NCBI GenBank assembly: GCA_017509065.1
Contig: JAFWQM010000125.1
Span: forward strand, 26,196-90,195
DNA length: 64,000 bases
From: Clostridia bacterium
GTDB taxonomy: Bacteria; Bacillota_A; Clostridia; Christensenellales; Aristaeellaceae
Reading direction: 5' to 3'
Within the stretch, counting starts at the first letter, position 1. Every line of letters starts with the position of its first letter. Shown piece after piece: positions 17,266 to 25,994 of this stretch. The notes beneath the pieces were generated by a model that worked only from the letters and a program-made list of their open reading frames with translations, was not told where the DNA came from and did no database searches. Both the position numbers and the translations under genes were made by a program.

Positions 17266-17613
17266 TTACCCCTTCTGAATCCACGCTTCCCAGGTTTTTT
17301 CGTCAGCTCCCAACGTGACTTGTTCGCCGTTCCGCACGATGGGCGTGCGTAAAAAGCGGGGGTTCTCCGCCAGCGTTTCCAGGATATATTGAGCGTCGTC
17401 GTTATAGCAGATGGGATGGCTGAGCGCTTCGGGATTCTTCCTGTCCACCAGGTTCTCCGCACCCAGACGCCGGGCAAACAATTGCAGCTCCCGCGCGCCC
17501 AGCTTATGTTTTTTCAGGTCCAGCAGCTGATAAGGAACGCGGCGCTCCTTAAAGAACCGCTCCGCTTTCTGCGTGTCGAAATTCTTTTTCAGGGCATAGA
17601 TCTGGATGTTCAT
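17266..17613 (-). CDS. ArsC/Spx-family protein lacking the catalytic cysteine
   Basis: A 115-residue thioredoxin-fold protein of the ArsC/YffB/Spx family. The fold markers are present (MNIQIYALKKNFDTQKAERFF, the LLDLKKHKLG segment, and RTPIVRNGEQVTLGADEKTWEAW), and the length is right. The usual NCDT or CxxC motif reads NFDT: Phe12 stands where the redox cysteine should be. An arsenate reductase is therefore unlikely; a binding or regulatory role is more plausible. The ATG overlaps the rsfS stop by 4 bp, so the two are co-translated. Confidence 0.82.
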   Translation of the reverse strand: MNIQIYALKKNFDTQKAERFFKERRVPYQLLDLKKHKLGARELQLFARRLGAENLVDRKNPEALSHPICYNDDAQYILETLAENPRFLRTPIVRNGEQVTLGADEKTWEAWIQKG

Positions 17614-17993
17614 TCTTTCGGCTGCTCCGCTTTCTCATCCTCATCGATGAACGTGAGGGGCACCTTGTTTTCCCCGTCCGCCCAGAGGCGTTCCAGATGA
17701 TAGAACTTCCGGGCCTCGGGATGGAAGATGTGCACAAGAACCGTTCCGTAGTCCAGCACGATCCACTGCCCTTCCTGCTGTCCTTCCTTCGCCCGCAGCG
17801 CCACGCCTTCCATCGCCAGCGCGTCGTCCACGTCGTCAGCCAGGGATTTTACCTGCAGGGATGAGCGGCCCGTGGCGATGACCATGTAATCCGTGATCAC
17901 GGTCAGGTGCGACACGCGCAGCACGGTGATGTCCGACGCCTTTTTCTCATACAGGATCCGGGCGATACGCAGAGCCAATCCGTTGTTTTCCAT
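17610..17993 (-). CDS. rsfS: Ribosomal silencing factor RsfS
   Basis: A 127-residue protein of the RsfS/Iojap family. It carries KASDITVLRVSHLTVITDYMVIATGRSSLQVKSLADDV and, further on, QWIVLDYGTVLVHIFHPEARKFYHLERLW, both highly typical. RsfS binds ribosomal protein L14 on the large subunit and blocks subunit joining in starved cells. It follows nadD-yqeK on the same strand, the common order nadD-yqeK-rsfS in Bacillota. RBS is GGAGG. Confidence 0.96.
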   Translation of the reverse strand: MENNGLALRIARILYEKKASDITVLRVSHLTVITDYMVIATGRSSLQVKSLADDVDDALAMEGVALRAKEGQQEGQWIVLDYGTVLVHIFHPEARKFYHLERLWADGENKVPLTFIDEDEKAEQPKE

Positions 17994-18029
17994 TCGTTTT
18001 CCTCCTTTTTTATCTTGATAGATACGTTT

Positions 18030-19202
18030 CTATTTTTTCAGCGACGAGAGCAATGCTCGCTCCTCGTCGGTCAAAACACTTTCCAGATACGCTTTCGTTG
18101 CCAAAGAAGCGGGGTCAAAAGCATGGCCGTTTCCCTGGACGTATTCCTGCGTCAGCTCCAGCGAACGGTACACCGCCGCCGCCAATGAATGGTTGCACAG
18201 CATACGGAGTTCTTTCAGGCCAGGATAATCCTCCCGCCCTTCCTCCGTAGCGTCGGCCACGAAGATACACATCTCCATTTTTGACATACCCGGGCGACCC
18301 ACCGTGTGGCTGCGAATAGCGTTCAATACTTCTTCATCGCAGATATGAAACTCCTTTTTCGCCAGGTACGCCCCCACCGGCGCATGGAGCAGGGCGCCGG
18401 AGGAAAGCACGGTTTCATTGTTCGTCAAATGCTGTTCCCGAGCGATTTTGACCATTTCTTTTAGGCTCATGCCTTTTGCGCAGTCGTGCAGCATCGCGGC
18501 CAAAGCAGTCCGCTGCACGGGCAGGCCGTGCAGCGCGGCAAGCCGGACGGCTTCCTTCCGGACGCCTAACGTATGCTGGAAGCGCTTGGGGCTCATCATA
18601 TTTCTGAGGCGCGGGGAAAAATCCTGCTGATACAGCCCACGCTCCGCCATATAGCACAGCACCTTTTTGTTCAGGCCCGGCGCGTCCTGATACTGAGCGG
18701 TCTGGCTGCGGATCATGGTCGCGGAAAACGGCGTGGAAAAATTCGGCAGCAGTTCAATTTTCGCCCCGGCCTTCCGCGCTTTTTCCAACGCTTCTTCCGT
18801 ATTAACGCCGCTGCGTGGAAAAATCAGGAAGCTGCATTGGGAGAACAGCTTTTCTTTTTCTTTCCAGTAAGGCAGGCTGGGCAGTTTATCCGCGCCGAGG
18901 ATCAGGGTGAACGCGGCGTGGGGATACTCTTTTTTCAGCGGGGCGATCGTATCCGCGGTGAAAGCGACGTCAGGCTTCGCGCCGGTCTTTGTCAGATAAA
19001 AACGCGAATATCCTCCGATGGCCAAGGCGCACATATTCATACGGTCAGCGGCGGAAGCGTCGGCTTCGCGGTGTGCGGGCTTTGCCATGGGCAAGAAAAT
19101 CACGCCGTCCAGGCCGCCGCGCATCAGCGCTTCCTTCGCCAGGGCGATGTGTCCCTCGTGAATTGGATCAAATGTTCCGCCCAACACGCCCATTTTCTGC
19201 AA
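18030..19202 (-). CDS. nadD: NadD-YqeK fusion: nicotinate-nucleotide adenylyltransferase plus HD hydrolase
   Basis: A 390-residue fusion of two usually separate proteins. Residues 1-200 are NadD: GVLGGTFDPIHEGHIALAKEA carries the nucleotide-binding (T/H)xGH motif, and SATMIR is the second ATP motif. It makes nicotinic acid adenine dinucleotide in NAD synthesis. Residues about 205-390 are YqeK, an HD-domain Ap4A hydrolase (HTLGV, LHDCAKGM, HAPVGAYLA, SHTVGRPGMS). The most likely start is TTG at 19202, 9 bases after GGAG; an ATG three codons on is farther from it. Fusion is known in some Clostridia. Confidence 0.93.
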   Translation of the reverse strand: MQKMGVLGGTFDPIHEGHIALAKEALMRGGLDGVIFLPMAKPAHREADASAADRMNMCALAIGGYSRFYLTKTGAKPDVAFTADTIAPLKKEYPHAAFTLILGADKLPSLPYWKEKEKLFSQCSFLIFPRSGVNTEEALEKARKAGAKIELLPNFSTPFSATMIRSQTAQYQDAPGLNKKVLCYMAERGLYQQDFSPRLRNMMSPKRFQHTLGVRKEAVRLAALHGLPVQRTALAAMLHDCAKGMSLKEMVKIAREQHLTNNETVLSSGALLHAPVGAYLAKKEFHICDEEVLNAIRSHTVGRPGMSKMEMCIFVADATEEGREDYPGLKELRMLCNHSLAAAVYRSLELTQEYVQGNGHAFDPASLATKAYLESVLTDEERALLSSLKK

Positions 19203-19268
19203 ATTCGATCATCTCCTGTCCATATTATACAACAAAATGGGCATTCTGAAAAGAGGGAGGAGGCCAAA

Positions 19269-20111
19269 ATGCAAGATTATTTCCAACGTTCCCGCCTGGG
19301 AAACGCGATGGACAGCCTGGGATTTCACTTTTTCACGCTGATCCTGAGCAACTTTTGGTTCATTCTGCTTTGGGGCCTGCGCCTGCCGGCGCTGACCGCG
19401 GGCGCGGCGCTGTACGTCATGATTGTGATTTTGCGAAAAAAAGTGCGGGACGACCATGTGACCCGCAGGGAAGCGCAGCTAAGGGCAGCTATCGGTGGTG
19501 AACTCGCTCTGAACCGGCTGCTGCTCACAGCGCCTGAAAAAGCGAATTTTGAAATCGCCATGCTTTTATCGCTCCGTGAACCGCTGACGCTGATCCAGGC
19601 GGGGGAAGGCGGGGTGCTTTGCGCCGCAAAAGGGAAAAAATGGGTGATATCGTTTTTGCAGTCGCCAGCGGAAACGAGCGTCGGGCCGGGAGACGTGCTG
19701 CGTCTCCAGCGGGAAATCCGATCTCTGAACGCCGATAGAGGGTTGCTCTGCGTTTGCGGAAAGATTTCCCCGGAAGCCGCGCGGCAGGCGGAGGGTGAAC
19801 CGTTCGTTTCTTTCCTGGGACGGGACAGGCTGATTTCCATGCTGGGCAGCGCAAATCCCGCCACTGACAGTCAGCTCGTGGCCCTGGGCAAGCGCAGAAA
19901 AAAAGCCGCGCCAACCTATTGGCTGCGGCTGATTCTGAATCCCTCCCGGGCCAAGCGTTACGCCTGCTACGGCGCGCTGCTGCTTGGCATGTACCAGTTC
20001 ACCCACCTGATTTATTACGCGCTTCCCGGCCTCGTCTGCGTCTCCCTCGCCGCCGCCTGCCGCTGCGTCAGAAGGGAGAAAAGCGTTTTCCCGGACGACA
20101 CGGCAGGGTGA
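19269..20111 (+). CDS. Membrane protein with central soluble domain, unknown
   Basis: A 280-residue protein. Two N-terminal membrane segments (about 18-35, 38-57), a soluble domain of about 150 residues, and one or two C-terminal segments (about 228-265). The soluble part (ANFEIAMLLSLREPLTLIQAGEGGV and later WVISFLQSPAETSVGPGDVL) resembles no domain I can name; a nuclease-like fold is a weak thought only. RBS GGGAGGAGG, start 19269. It is divergent from nadD-yqeK. Earlier in-frame codons back to 18573 overlap nadD and are not used. Confidence 0.72.
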   Translation: MQDYFQRSRLGNAMDSLGFHFFTLILSNFWFILLWGLRLPALTAGAALYVMIVILRKKVRDDHVTRREAQLRAAIGGELALNRLLLTAPEKANFEIAMLLSLREPLTLIQAGEGGVLCAAKGKKWVISFLQSPAETSVGPGDVLRLQREIRSLNADRGLLCVCGKISPEAARQAEGEPFVSFLGRDRLISMLGSANPATDSQLVALGKRRKKAAPTYWLRLILNPSRAKRYACYGALLLGMYQFTHLIYYALPGLVCVSLAAACRCVRREKSVFPDDTAG

Positions 20112-20148
20112 TGCAGAACGCAAGCAAGTACATTTTACATCACTATAC

Positions 20149-20367
20149 AAAAGCCTTCCCCTCGCAGGGGAAGGTGTCAGGCGCGGAACCAAGACAGCCC
20201 AAAGTATCTGAGATACTTCGCGCCTGACGGATGAGGTGCTATTCTAAGCAACAAGTCCACTTTGCAAATAGGAGAGTTCACCTCATCCGAGCCGCGCGAA
20301 TTGGCTTGGATACTCTCTCCAGCTTGGTTCCGCGCGGCCCACCTTCCCCTCCAAGGGGAAGGCTTTT
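20149..20367. repeat. MITE-like element with AAGCCTTCCCCT terminal inverted repeats
   Basis: About 219 bp bounded by AAAGCCTTCCCCTCGCAGGG and its inverse CCTCCAAGGGGAAGGCTTTT. Inside are further inverted segments (GGTGTCAGGCGCGGAACC; CACCTCATCCGAGCC). A relative with the same ends is at 30232-30480. It has no reading frame and fills the gap before spoIIP. Confidence 0.8.
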
Positions 20368-20414
20368 GGCTGGTTCTCAGTTCCATACACGAAATCATCT
20401 GTACTCTCGTTCCC

Positions 20415-21509
20415 CTAATCCCTGTCTCGTGAATTCAAGCGCCCGCCAAGGAGTCCACCGGTCATCTCCTGGAAGGAGCGTTTCATTTTCTGTCCGGCGG
20501 TTTTCAGATTGCCGGAGGCGGCGAAGGCGTAGAGGAACAGCCCGCCCAGGGCAATCACTGCCAGCCAGCCGATGCCCGTCCAGCCGCCGCTGTTCTCCTT
20601 CGTCGGGCTTTTTCCCTTGCCCGCCGCGCCGGACACACCGCCGTACAGCGCGCGGTTCAGCACGTCGGCCATGTACGCGGTGGAAGCAAGCACCTCGTTT
20701 TTATCGCTTTTATGCGTGCCGAATTCCAGCAGCACGGCCTGGGACATCAGGTCCTGATTGTAGCTGCCCTTGCCCATGTAAATATCCTTCAGCAGGCCGG
20801 GATAAAGCTTGTCCGCAACAGCCTTGATCTGGGCGGCGAACTGCTTGTTGGCGTCGGCGTTCTGGTTCTGCCGTCCCACCAAGAGGCGCACCTTGGTCAC
20901 TTCCTCACCCTTGACCTCGCTCTCGTACTGCGTGGCGTCGGGAATACCGTCCCGATGCACGTCAAAGATTGCGTCCACGCCTTCTTCGGCAAGCGACGCC
21001 GCCGTAGCGCGGCTTCGACGGTAGGCCCCCGCATCATGCGGATAATGGTTTTCATCGCTGTAATAAACGGTGATCCCCTTCTTTTCCAGCGCTGCTTTCA
21101 GACGTTCCGCCACATCGTAGATGCCGCCGCGTTTTTCTTTGCTGCTTGTGCCGTCGCCCGGCTCATAGCTTTCATCGCTGTGGGTGCAGTAAATCGCCAC
21201 CGCCTTTTTCACGGCGCTGACAGGCTGGGTCTCTTCGTCCAGCCAGCTCACGTCCGGCAGGGAGAAAGAGCCCAGGCTTTCCATTCTCGCCTTTCCGCTT
21301 TCTTCATCCACCTGCGCGATCCGATAATAGCGGTTATCCCCGGCAACGTATTCATCGCCCGCTTCCGGTTCGCCCGCGTAATAGGTCACGGTTTCGCCAT
21401 TTTCATCCAGCAGCTGATATACTCTCTCTTCCTCCGTGTCGTCCGCGAGCGCGCAAAACGGATGCGCCAGCAGAGCAACCAGGCAAAGCAACTCAACCAC
21501 TTTTTTCAT
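20415..21509 (-). CDS. spoIIP: Stage II sporulation protein P (SpoIIP), amidase
   Basis: A 364-residue N-acetylmuramoyl-L-alanine amidase/endopeptidase of the engulfment machinery. After a signal peptide (1-22) and a lead domain, the catalytic domain shows AIYCTHSDESYEPGDG (about 107-122), GITVYYSDENHYPHDAGAYR, IFDVHRDGI, and AVLLEFGTHKSDKNE. These match the metal-binding and catalytic blocks of SpoIIP. A membrane segment lies near the C-terminus (about 317-335), unusual since Bacillus SpoIIP is anchored at the N-terminus. RBS is GAGGAGG. It follows the DUF1614 gene directly. Confidence 0.92.
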   Translation of the reverse strand: MKKVVELLCLVALLAHPFCALADDTEEERVYQLLDENGETVTYYAGEPEAGDEYVAGDNRYYRIAQVDEESGKARMESLGSFSLPDVSWLDEETQPVSAVKKAVAIYCTHSDESYEPGDGTSSKEKRGGIYDVAERLKAALEKKGITVYYSDENHYPHDAGAYRRSRATAASLAEEGVDAIFDVHRDGIPDATQYESEVKGEEVTKVRLLVGRQNQNADANKQFAAQIKAVADKLYPGLLKDIYMGKGSYNQDLMSQAVLLEFGTHKSDKNEVLASTAYMADVLNRALYGGVSGAAGKGKSPTKENSGGWTGIGWLAVIALGGLFLYAFAASGNLKTAGQKMKRSFQEMTGGLLGGRLNSRDRD

Positions 21510-22166
21510 TCAGTTTCCGCCTCCTCGTCGCACTGTCACGCGCGCTGCTTCCCGTTTGCCGTCTCCTGCCGGACGAGCCATGCGCTCGATCAATTCGCCC
21601 ATCAGCTCCGCCAGCAGCACCGCCAGCAAACCGGATATCACTACCGTATCCATCATACCCGCGCTGCCCAGTCGCAGCGTGGAATCGACGCCGTTTCCCC
21701 AATTGAACGCCGCCACAGCGATGTCCGCCAGGATCACGCCCAGCACCCCGCAGATGAACGCCGCGCGCCGCGAGCGGCCCAGCAAATAGGCGATAATGCC
21801 TCCGGCGATGCCATAGGTGTAATTCGGGTCAAGCACCATGTTTTCCGGTTCGGCAGGCAAAAACCGCCCAAGCGCGTATACCACCACTGCTGTCACCGCG
21901 CTGCCAAGCAGCGCCCGCGCGACCTCTTTTCGGGTGTCCGTTTTGATGAGGAGCCACACACATACTCCCAGCGGAATCACTGCCCCGCCCAGGTTGACCG
22001 ACAACCGGCCCACGCGAATGTCCGGAATGAACCCGCCGATAAAAATCAGTGCCGCGATCACCAGCGCGGCCCGGTCGCTGAGCTGCATCCTGTCCAGCAC
22101 CCGCTGCGCAGCGCCGAACAGCACCAGCGCCGTCACAATCGAAAGCAATATCAATCCTACCGCCAT
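21510..22166 (-). CDS. DUF1614 membrane protein
   Basis: A 218-residue protein with six to seven hydrophobic segments. The opening MAVGLILLSIVTALVLFGAAQRVLDRMQLSDRAALV and IFIGGFIPDI is typical of DUF1614, found mainly in spore-forming Clostridia, function unknown. The start at 22166 has GGGAGGAGG 8 bases upstream; the longer frame to 22298 crosses a terminator and is rejected. It ends one base before the spoIIP ATG, so the two form an operon. Confidence 0.85.
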   Translation of the reverse strand: MAVGLILLSIVTALVLFGAAQRVLDRMQLSDRAALVIAALIFIGGFIPDIRVGRLSVNLGGAVIPLGVCVWLLIKTDTRKEVARALLGSAVTAVVVYALGRFLPAEPENMVLDPNYTYGIAGGIIAYLLGRSRRAAFICGVLGVILADIAVAAFNWGNGVDSTLRLGSAGMMDTVVISGLLAVLLAELMGELIERMARPAGDGKREAARVTVRRGGGN

Positions 22167-22252
22167 TCTGCTTTCCTCCTCCCGCGGCAGGCATTTTCTG
22201 CCGCTGTTGTCTGAGTTAGCGTGTCCATGGCTTATGTGAAATATGCGGACAT

Positions 22253-22284
22253 AAAAAAGAACACGCCCCAAGCAGAGCGTGCTC
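22253..22284 (-). terminator. Intrinsic terminator of the purine operon
   Basis: On the minus strand GAGCACGC (22284-22277) pairs with GCGTGTTC (22266-22259; one G-U pair) followed by TTTTTT (22258-22253), 15 bases past the purL stop. Confidence 0.85.
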
Positions 22285-22298
22285 CATGGTATGTTCAA

Positions 22299-25200
22299 TT
22301 ATCCGAAATACTTCTTCGCGCTGCGGAACAGGCCCATATCGTAATTGCCGGGAACATTCCGATAGAGTCCGTCCCCCACGCGCTCACTGTGGCCCATCTT
22401 TCCTAAGATGCGGCCATCCGGGGAAAGAATGCCTTCAATGGCAGCCACGGAGCCATTTGGATTGAACAGGATATCGTCGGTGGGATTTCCATCCAGATCC
22501 ACGTACTGGGTGGCGACCTGGCCGTTTTCGATCAGCGTTTTCAGCACATCCTCACTGCACAGGAAGCGGCCCTCGCCATGGCTGATGGGCACGGTGAACA
22601 CGTCGCCGACATTCGTTTCCAGCAGCCAGGGAGAATTGGCGGACGCGACCCGTGTGCGCACCAGGCGGCTCTGGTGGCGGCCGATGGTGTTGTAGGTCAG
22701 GGTCGGCGCGTCGGCGCTGGGCTCGGTAATTTTTCCGTAAGGGACAAGCCCCAGTTTAATGAGCGCTTGGAAGCCGTTGCAGATACCCAGCATCAGGCCG
22801 TCCCGCCTGTCCAGCAAGTCATGGACGCCCTCCGCCACGGCGGCGCTGCGGAAGAAGGCGGTGATGAACTTGCCGCTGCCGTCCGGCTCGTCGCCGCCGG
22901 AGAAGCCGCCGGGGATGAACACGATCTGGGCGTTTTTCAGCGCTTTGGCGAAGCGCTCCACGGAATCGGAAACGCCCGAGGCGGTGAGATTGTTCAGCAC
23001 CAGGATTTCACCTTTCAAGCCGGCGCTTTCAACCGCTTTCAGGGAGTCGTATTCGCAGTTGGTGCCGGGGAACACGGGAATCAGCACGCGGGGTACGGCA
23101 ATAGACTTTGCCGGGCGAACCACGGGCTTGCTTTCCGCGCTGATAACGGGAATGTCCTGTTTTCCCGGCACCGTGGCAGGATAGACGCTTTCCAGCCTGC
23201 TTTCGTAAATGCCGGAAAGCTCCTCCAGAGAAACGCTTTCGTTTTGCCAGGTAAAGCGTTTTTCTTCTGTTGTGCGGCCCAGGGTAATACCGATTTCATC
23301 GTCCTCCGCCAGTTCCAGGATGAAAGCGCCATACTGCTTGCGGGTAAGCGTTTCCAAAGCTATTCCATCCCCAAAGGCAAAGCCGAACCCGTTGCCGATA
23401 GCCATTTTCAAAATGCCCTCGGCGATACCGCCCTGATCGACGGCCCAGGCGGACAGGACTTTCTTGCTTTGCAGCAAATCATGCACCCGGTTCAGAACCG
23501 CCTTGAAGCTGTCCTTCTTGGGTAAGCCGTTTTGATCGTATTCGGGAGCCAGCAGAACCACTTTGTTTCCCGCGCCTTTGAATTCGGGGGAGCGCACGTC
23601 GCTGAGATTTCCGGTGGTGACGGCGAAAGAAACGAGGGTCGGCGGCACGTCCAGTTTTTCAAAGGTGCCGCTCATACTGTCCTTGCCTCCGATGGCGCCG
23701 CAGCCCAGATCCCACTGAGCCTGCAAAGCGCCCAGCAGTGCGGCTAAAGGTTTCCCCCAGCGGTCAGGCTGACCTTGGGGCTTTTCAAAGTATTCCTGGA
23801 AGGTGAGGTAAGTATCCTCCAGGGACGCGCCGGAAGCAGCCAGTTTAGCGATGGATTGGGCAACCGCCAGATACGCGCCGCGATAGGGGCTGGCAGACGT
23901 GGTATAGGGGTCGTAGCCCCAGGCCATGAGGGACACGGTGTCGGTGTCGCCGGTTTCCCTGGAAATCTTGTGGGCCATGGCCTGGATGGGGGTCAGTTGG
24001 TTCCTGCCGCCGAAAGGCATCAGTACCGTGCCCGCGCCGATGGTGGAGTCAAAGCGCTCGGAAAGGCCCCGCTGGGAGCAGGTATTCAGGTTACCCGCCA
24101 CGGCTTTCATACAATCCGTAAAGGATTCGGCAATTGTCTGATGATCACAGGTTGGGGCATTCACATGCGCCGCTGTCTGCTTCGGCGCGCCGTTGGAATT
24201 GAGGAAAGCACGGGAGATGTTCACGATGGTTTCCCCGCGCCATTGCATGGTGAGCCGGGGGTCGGTCTGCACCTTCGCCACGACTGTGGCTTCCAGGTTT
24301 TCCGCGTCCGCCAAGGCGATAAACTTTTCCGCGTCCTCCGGGGCCACCACCACCGCCATGCGCTCCTGGGATTCGGAAATAGCCAATTCCGTTCCGTCCA
24401 GCCCCTCATACTTCTTGGGCACTTTGTCCAGATCGATGGCGATGCCGTCCGCAAGTTCGCCGATGGCGACGCTCACGCCGCCCGCGCCGAAGTCGTTGCA
24501 GCGCTTGATGAGCAGGGAGGCTTCTTTATTGCAGAAAAGGCGCTGCAATTTCCGCTCTTCCGGAGCGTTGCCCTTCTGCACTTCCGCGCCGCAGGTGTCG
24601 ATGGATTGGAGGGTATGGGCTTTGGAGGAGCCGGTGGCCCCGCCGCAGCCGTCGCGTCCCGTGCGCCCGCCTAAAAGAATGATTACGTCGCCAGGCGCTG
24701 GGCATTCCCGCCGCACATTTTCCGCAGGAGCGGTGGCGATGACCGCGCCGATTTCCATGCGCTTGGCCGCATAGCCGGGATGGTAGATTTCATGCACCTC
24801 GCCGGTGGCCAGGCCGATCTGGTTGCCGTAGGATGAATAGCCCGCTGCCGCCGTGGTGACGATCTTCCGCTGGGGCAGTTTGCCGGGGAGGGTTTCGGAA
24901 AGCGGCGCAGTGGGATCGGCGGCCCCGGTCACGCGCATAGCGGCGTACACGTAAGCCCGCCCGGACAAAGGGTCGCGGATGGCCCCGCCAATGCAGGTCG
25001 CCGCGCCGCCAAATGGCTCGATTTCCGTGGGATGGTTGTGGGTTTCGTTCTTGAACAGCAACAGCCAGTCTTCCGGGCCGTTTTCCGTGTTCACCTGAAT
25101 CTTGACCGTACAGGCGTTGATTTCCTCGGATTCGTCCAGCTTGTTCAGCAAGCCCTGCTTTTTCAGATACTTCGCCCCGATGGTGGCGATGTCCATGAGG

Positions 25201-25988
25201 CATACGGGCTTTTTGACCTTCAATTCTTCCCGTACCCGCAGATATTCCTCATAGGTCTTTTGCGCGGCGGGGTCGTCAAACCGTACGTCCGTCAAATGGG
25301 TGAGGAAAGTGGTGTGGCGGCAATGGTCGCTCCAGTAGGTGTCCAGCATCCGAATCTCGGTGAGGGTGGGTTCCCGATGTTCAGACTTGAAATAATCCTG
25401 GCAGAATTTCAGGTCGTCGTCATCCATGGCCAGGCCGTACTGTTTCACGAAGCTGTTAAGCCCCACGGCGTCCAGGTTCAGGAAGCCCGTCATGGTTTTC
25501 ACCATGGGCGGCTGGTCGTAGGCGGTTTTCAGGGTGTCAAATGTCGCCAGGCTGGCTTCCCGGCTTTCCACAGGGTTAATGACATATTTCTTGATAGCGG
25601 CAATATCGGAATCCAATAAATCACCGAACAGATAATACACCTTTGCGGAACGCACCAGGGGGCGTTCGCCCTTGGAAATGAGCTGGATGCACTGGCTGGC
25701 GCTGTCCGCCCGCTGGTCGAACTGGCCGGGCAGATATTCCACGGCGAACACCGCGGCCCCGGCAGGGTCGGGCAGGTCTTCCGTCACATTGTCCAACTGC
25801 GGCTCGCCGAACACGGTGGTTTTCAGGTGCTCGAACAGAGCGGCGTCGATGTCCTCCACGTCGTAGCGGTTCAGCAGGCGGACGTCCTTGAGCCCCTCGA
25901 TGCCCAGCAGGGTAATCAAATCATTTTTCAAAGACTGGGCCTCGTGGGCCAGGCCGGGCTTTTTCTCCACGTACACGCGATAAACCAT
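22299..25988 (-). CDS. purL: Phosphoribosylformylglycinamidine synthase, single-chain PurL
   Basis: A 1229-residue enzyme converting FGAR, ATP and glutamine to FGAM, the fourth step of purine synthesis. It is the large single-chain form: PurS-like N-terminus (MVYRVYVEKKPGLAHEAQSL), ATPase core (SDHCRHTTFLTHL near 230; ETHNHPTEIEPFGGAATCIGG; the later GGKDSMSGT), and a glutaminase domain from about residue 965 (VFPGTNCEYDS, GGFSGGDE, catalytic Cys in LGICNGFQALI, and later GHSER). The single-chain form is common in Clostridia. RBS is GGAGGGG. It is the last gene of the operon, 6 bp after purD. Confidence 0.97.
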   Translation of the reverse strand: MVYRVYVEKKPGLAHEAQSLKNDLITLLGIEGLKDVRLLNRYDVEDIDAALFEHLKTTVFGEPQLDNVTEDLPDPAGAAVFAVEYLPGQFDQRADSASQCIQLISKGERPLVRSAKVYYLFGDLLDSDIAAIKKYVINPVESREASLATFDTLKTAYDQPPMVKTMTGFLNLDAVGLNSFVKQYGLAMDDDDLKFCQDYFKSEHREPTLTEIRMLDTYWSDHCRHTTFLTHLTDVRFDDPAAQKTYEEYLRVREELKVKKPVCLMDIATIGAKYLKKQGLLNKLDESEEINACTVKIQVNTENGPEDWLLLFKNETHNHPTEIEPFGGAATCIGGAIRDPLSGRAYVYAAMRVTGAADPTAPLSETLPGKLPQRKIVTTAAAGYSSYGNQIGLATGEVHEIYHPGYAAKRMEIGAVIATAPAENVRRECPAPGDVIILLGGRTGRDGCGGATGSSKAHTLQSIDTCGAEVQKGNAPEERKLQRLFCNKEASLLIKRCNDFGAGGVSVAIGELADGIAIDLDKVPKKYEGLDGTELAISESQERMAVVVAPEDAEKFIALADAENLEATVVAKVQTDPRLTMQWRGETIVNISRAFLNSNGAPKQTAAHVNAPTCDHQTIAESFTDCMKAVAGNLNTCSQRGLSERFDSTIGAGTVLMPFGGRNQLTPIQAMAHKISRETGDTDTVSLMAWGYDPYTTSASPYRGAYLAVAQSIAKLAASGASLEDTYLTFQEYFEKPQGQPDRWGKPLAALLGALQAQWDLGCGAIGGKDSMSGTFEKLDVPPTLVSFAVTTGNLSDVRSPEFKGAGNKVVLLAPEYDQNGLPKKDSFKAVLNRVHDLLQSKKVLSAWAVDQGGIAEGILKMAIGNGFGFAFGDGIALETLTRKQYGAFILELAEDDEIGITLGRTTEEKRFTWQNESVSLEELSGIYESRLESVYPATVPGKQDIPVISAESKPVVRPAKSIAVPRVLIPVFPGTNCEYDSLKAVESAGLKGEILVLNNLTASGVSDSVERFAKALKNAQIVFIPGGFSGGDEPDGSGKFITAFFRSAAVAEGVHDLLDRRDGLMLGICNGFQALIKLGLVPYGKITEPSADAPTLTYNTIGRHQSRLVRTRVASANSPWLLETNVGDVFTVPISHGEGRFLCSEDVLKTLIENGQVATQYVDLDGNPTDDILFNPNGSVAAIEGILSPDGRILGKMGHSERVGDGLYRNVPGNYDMGLFRSAKKYFG

Positions 25989-25994
25989 GATTTC

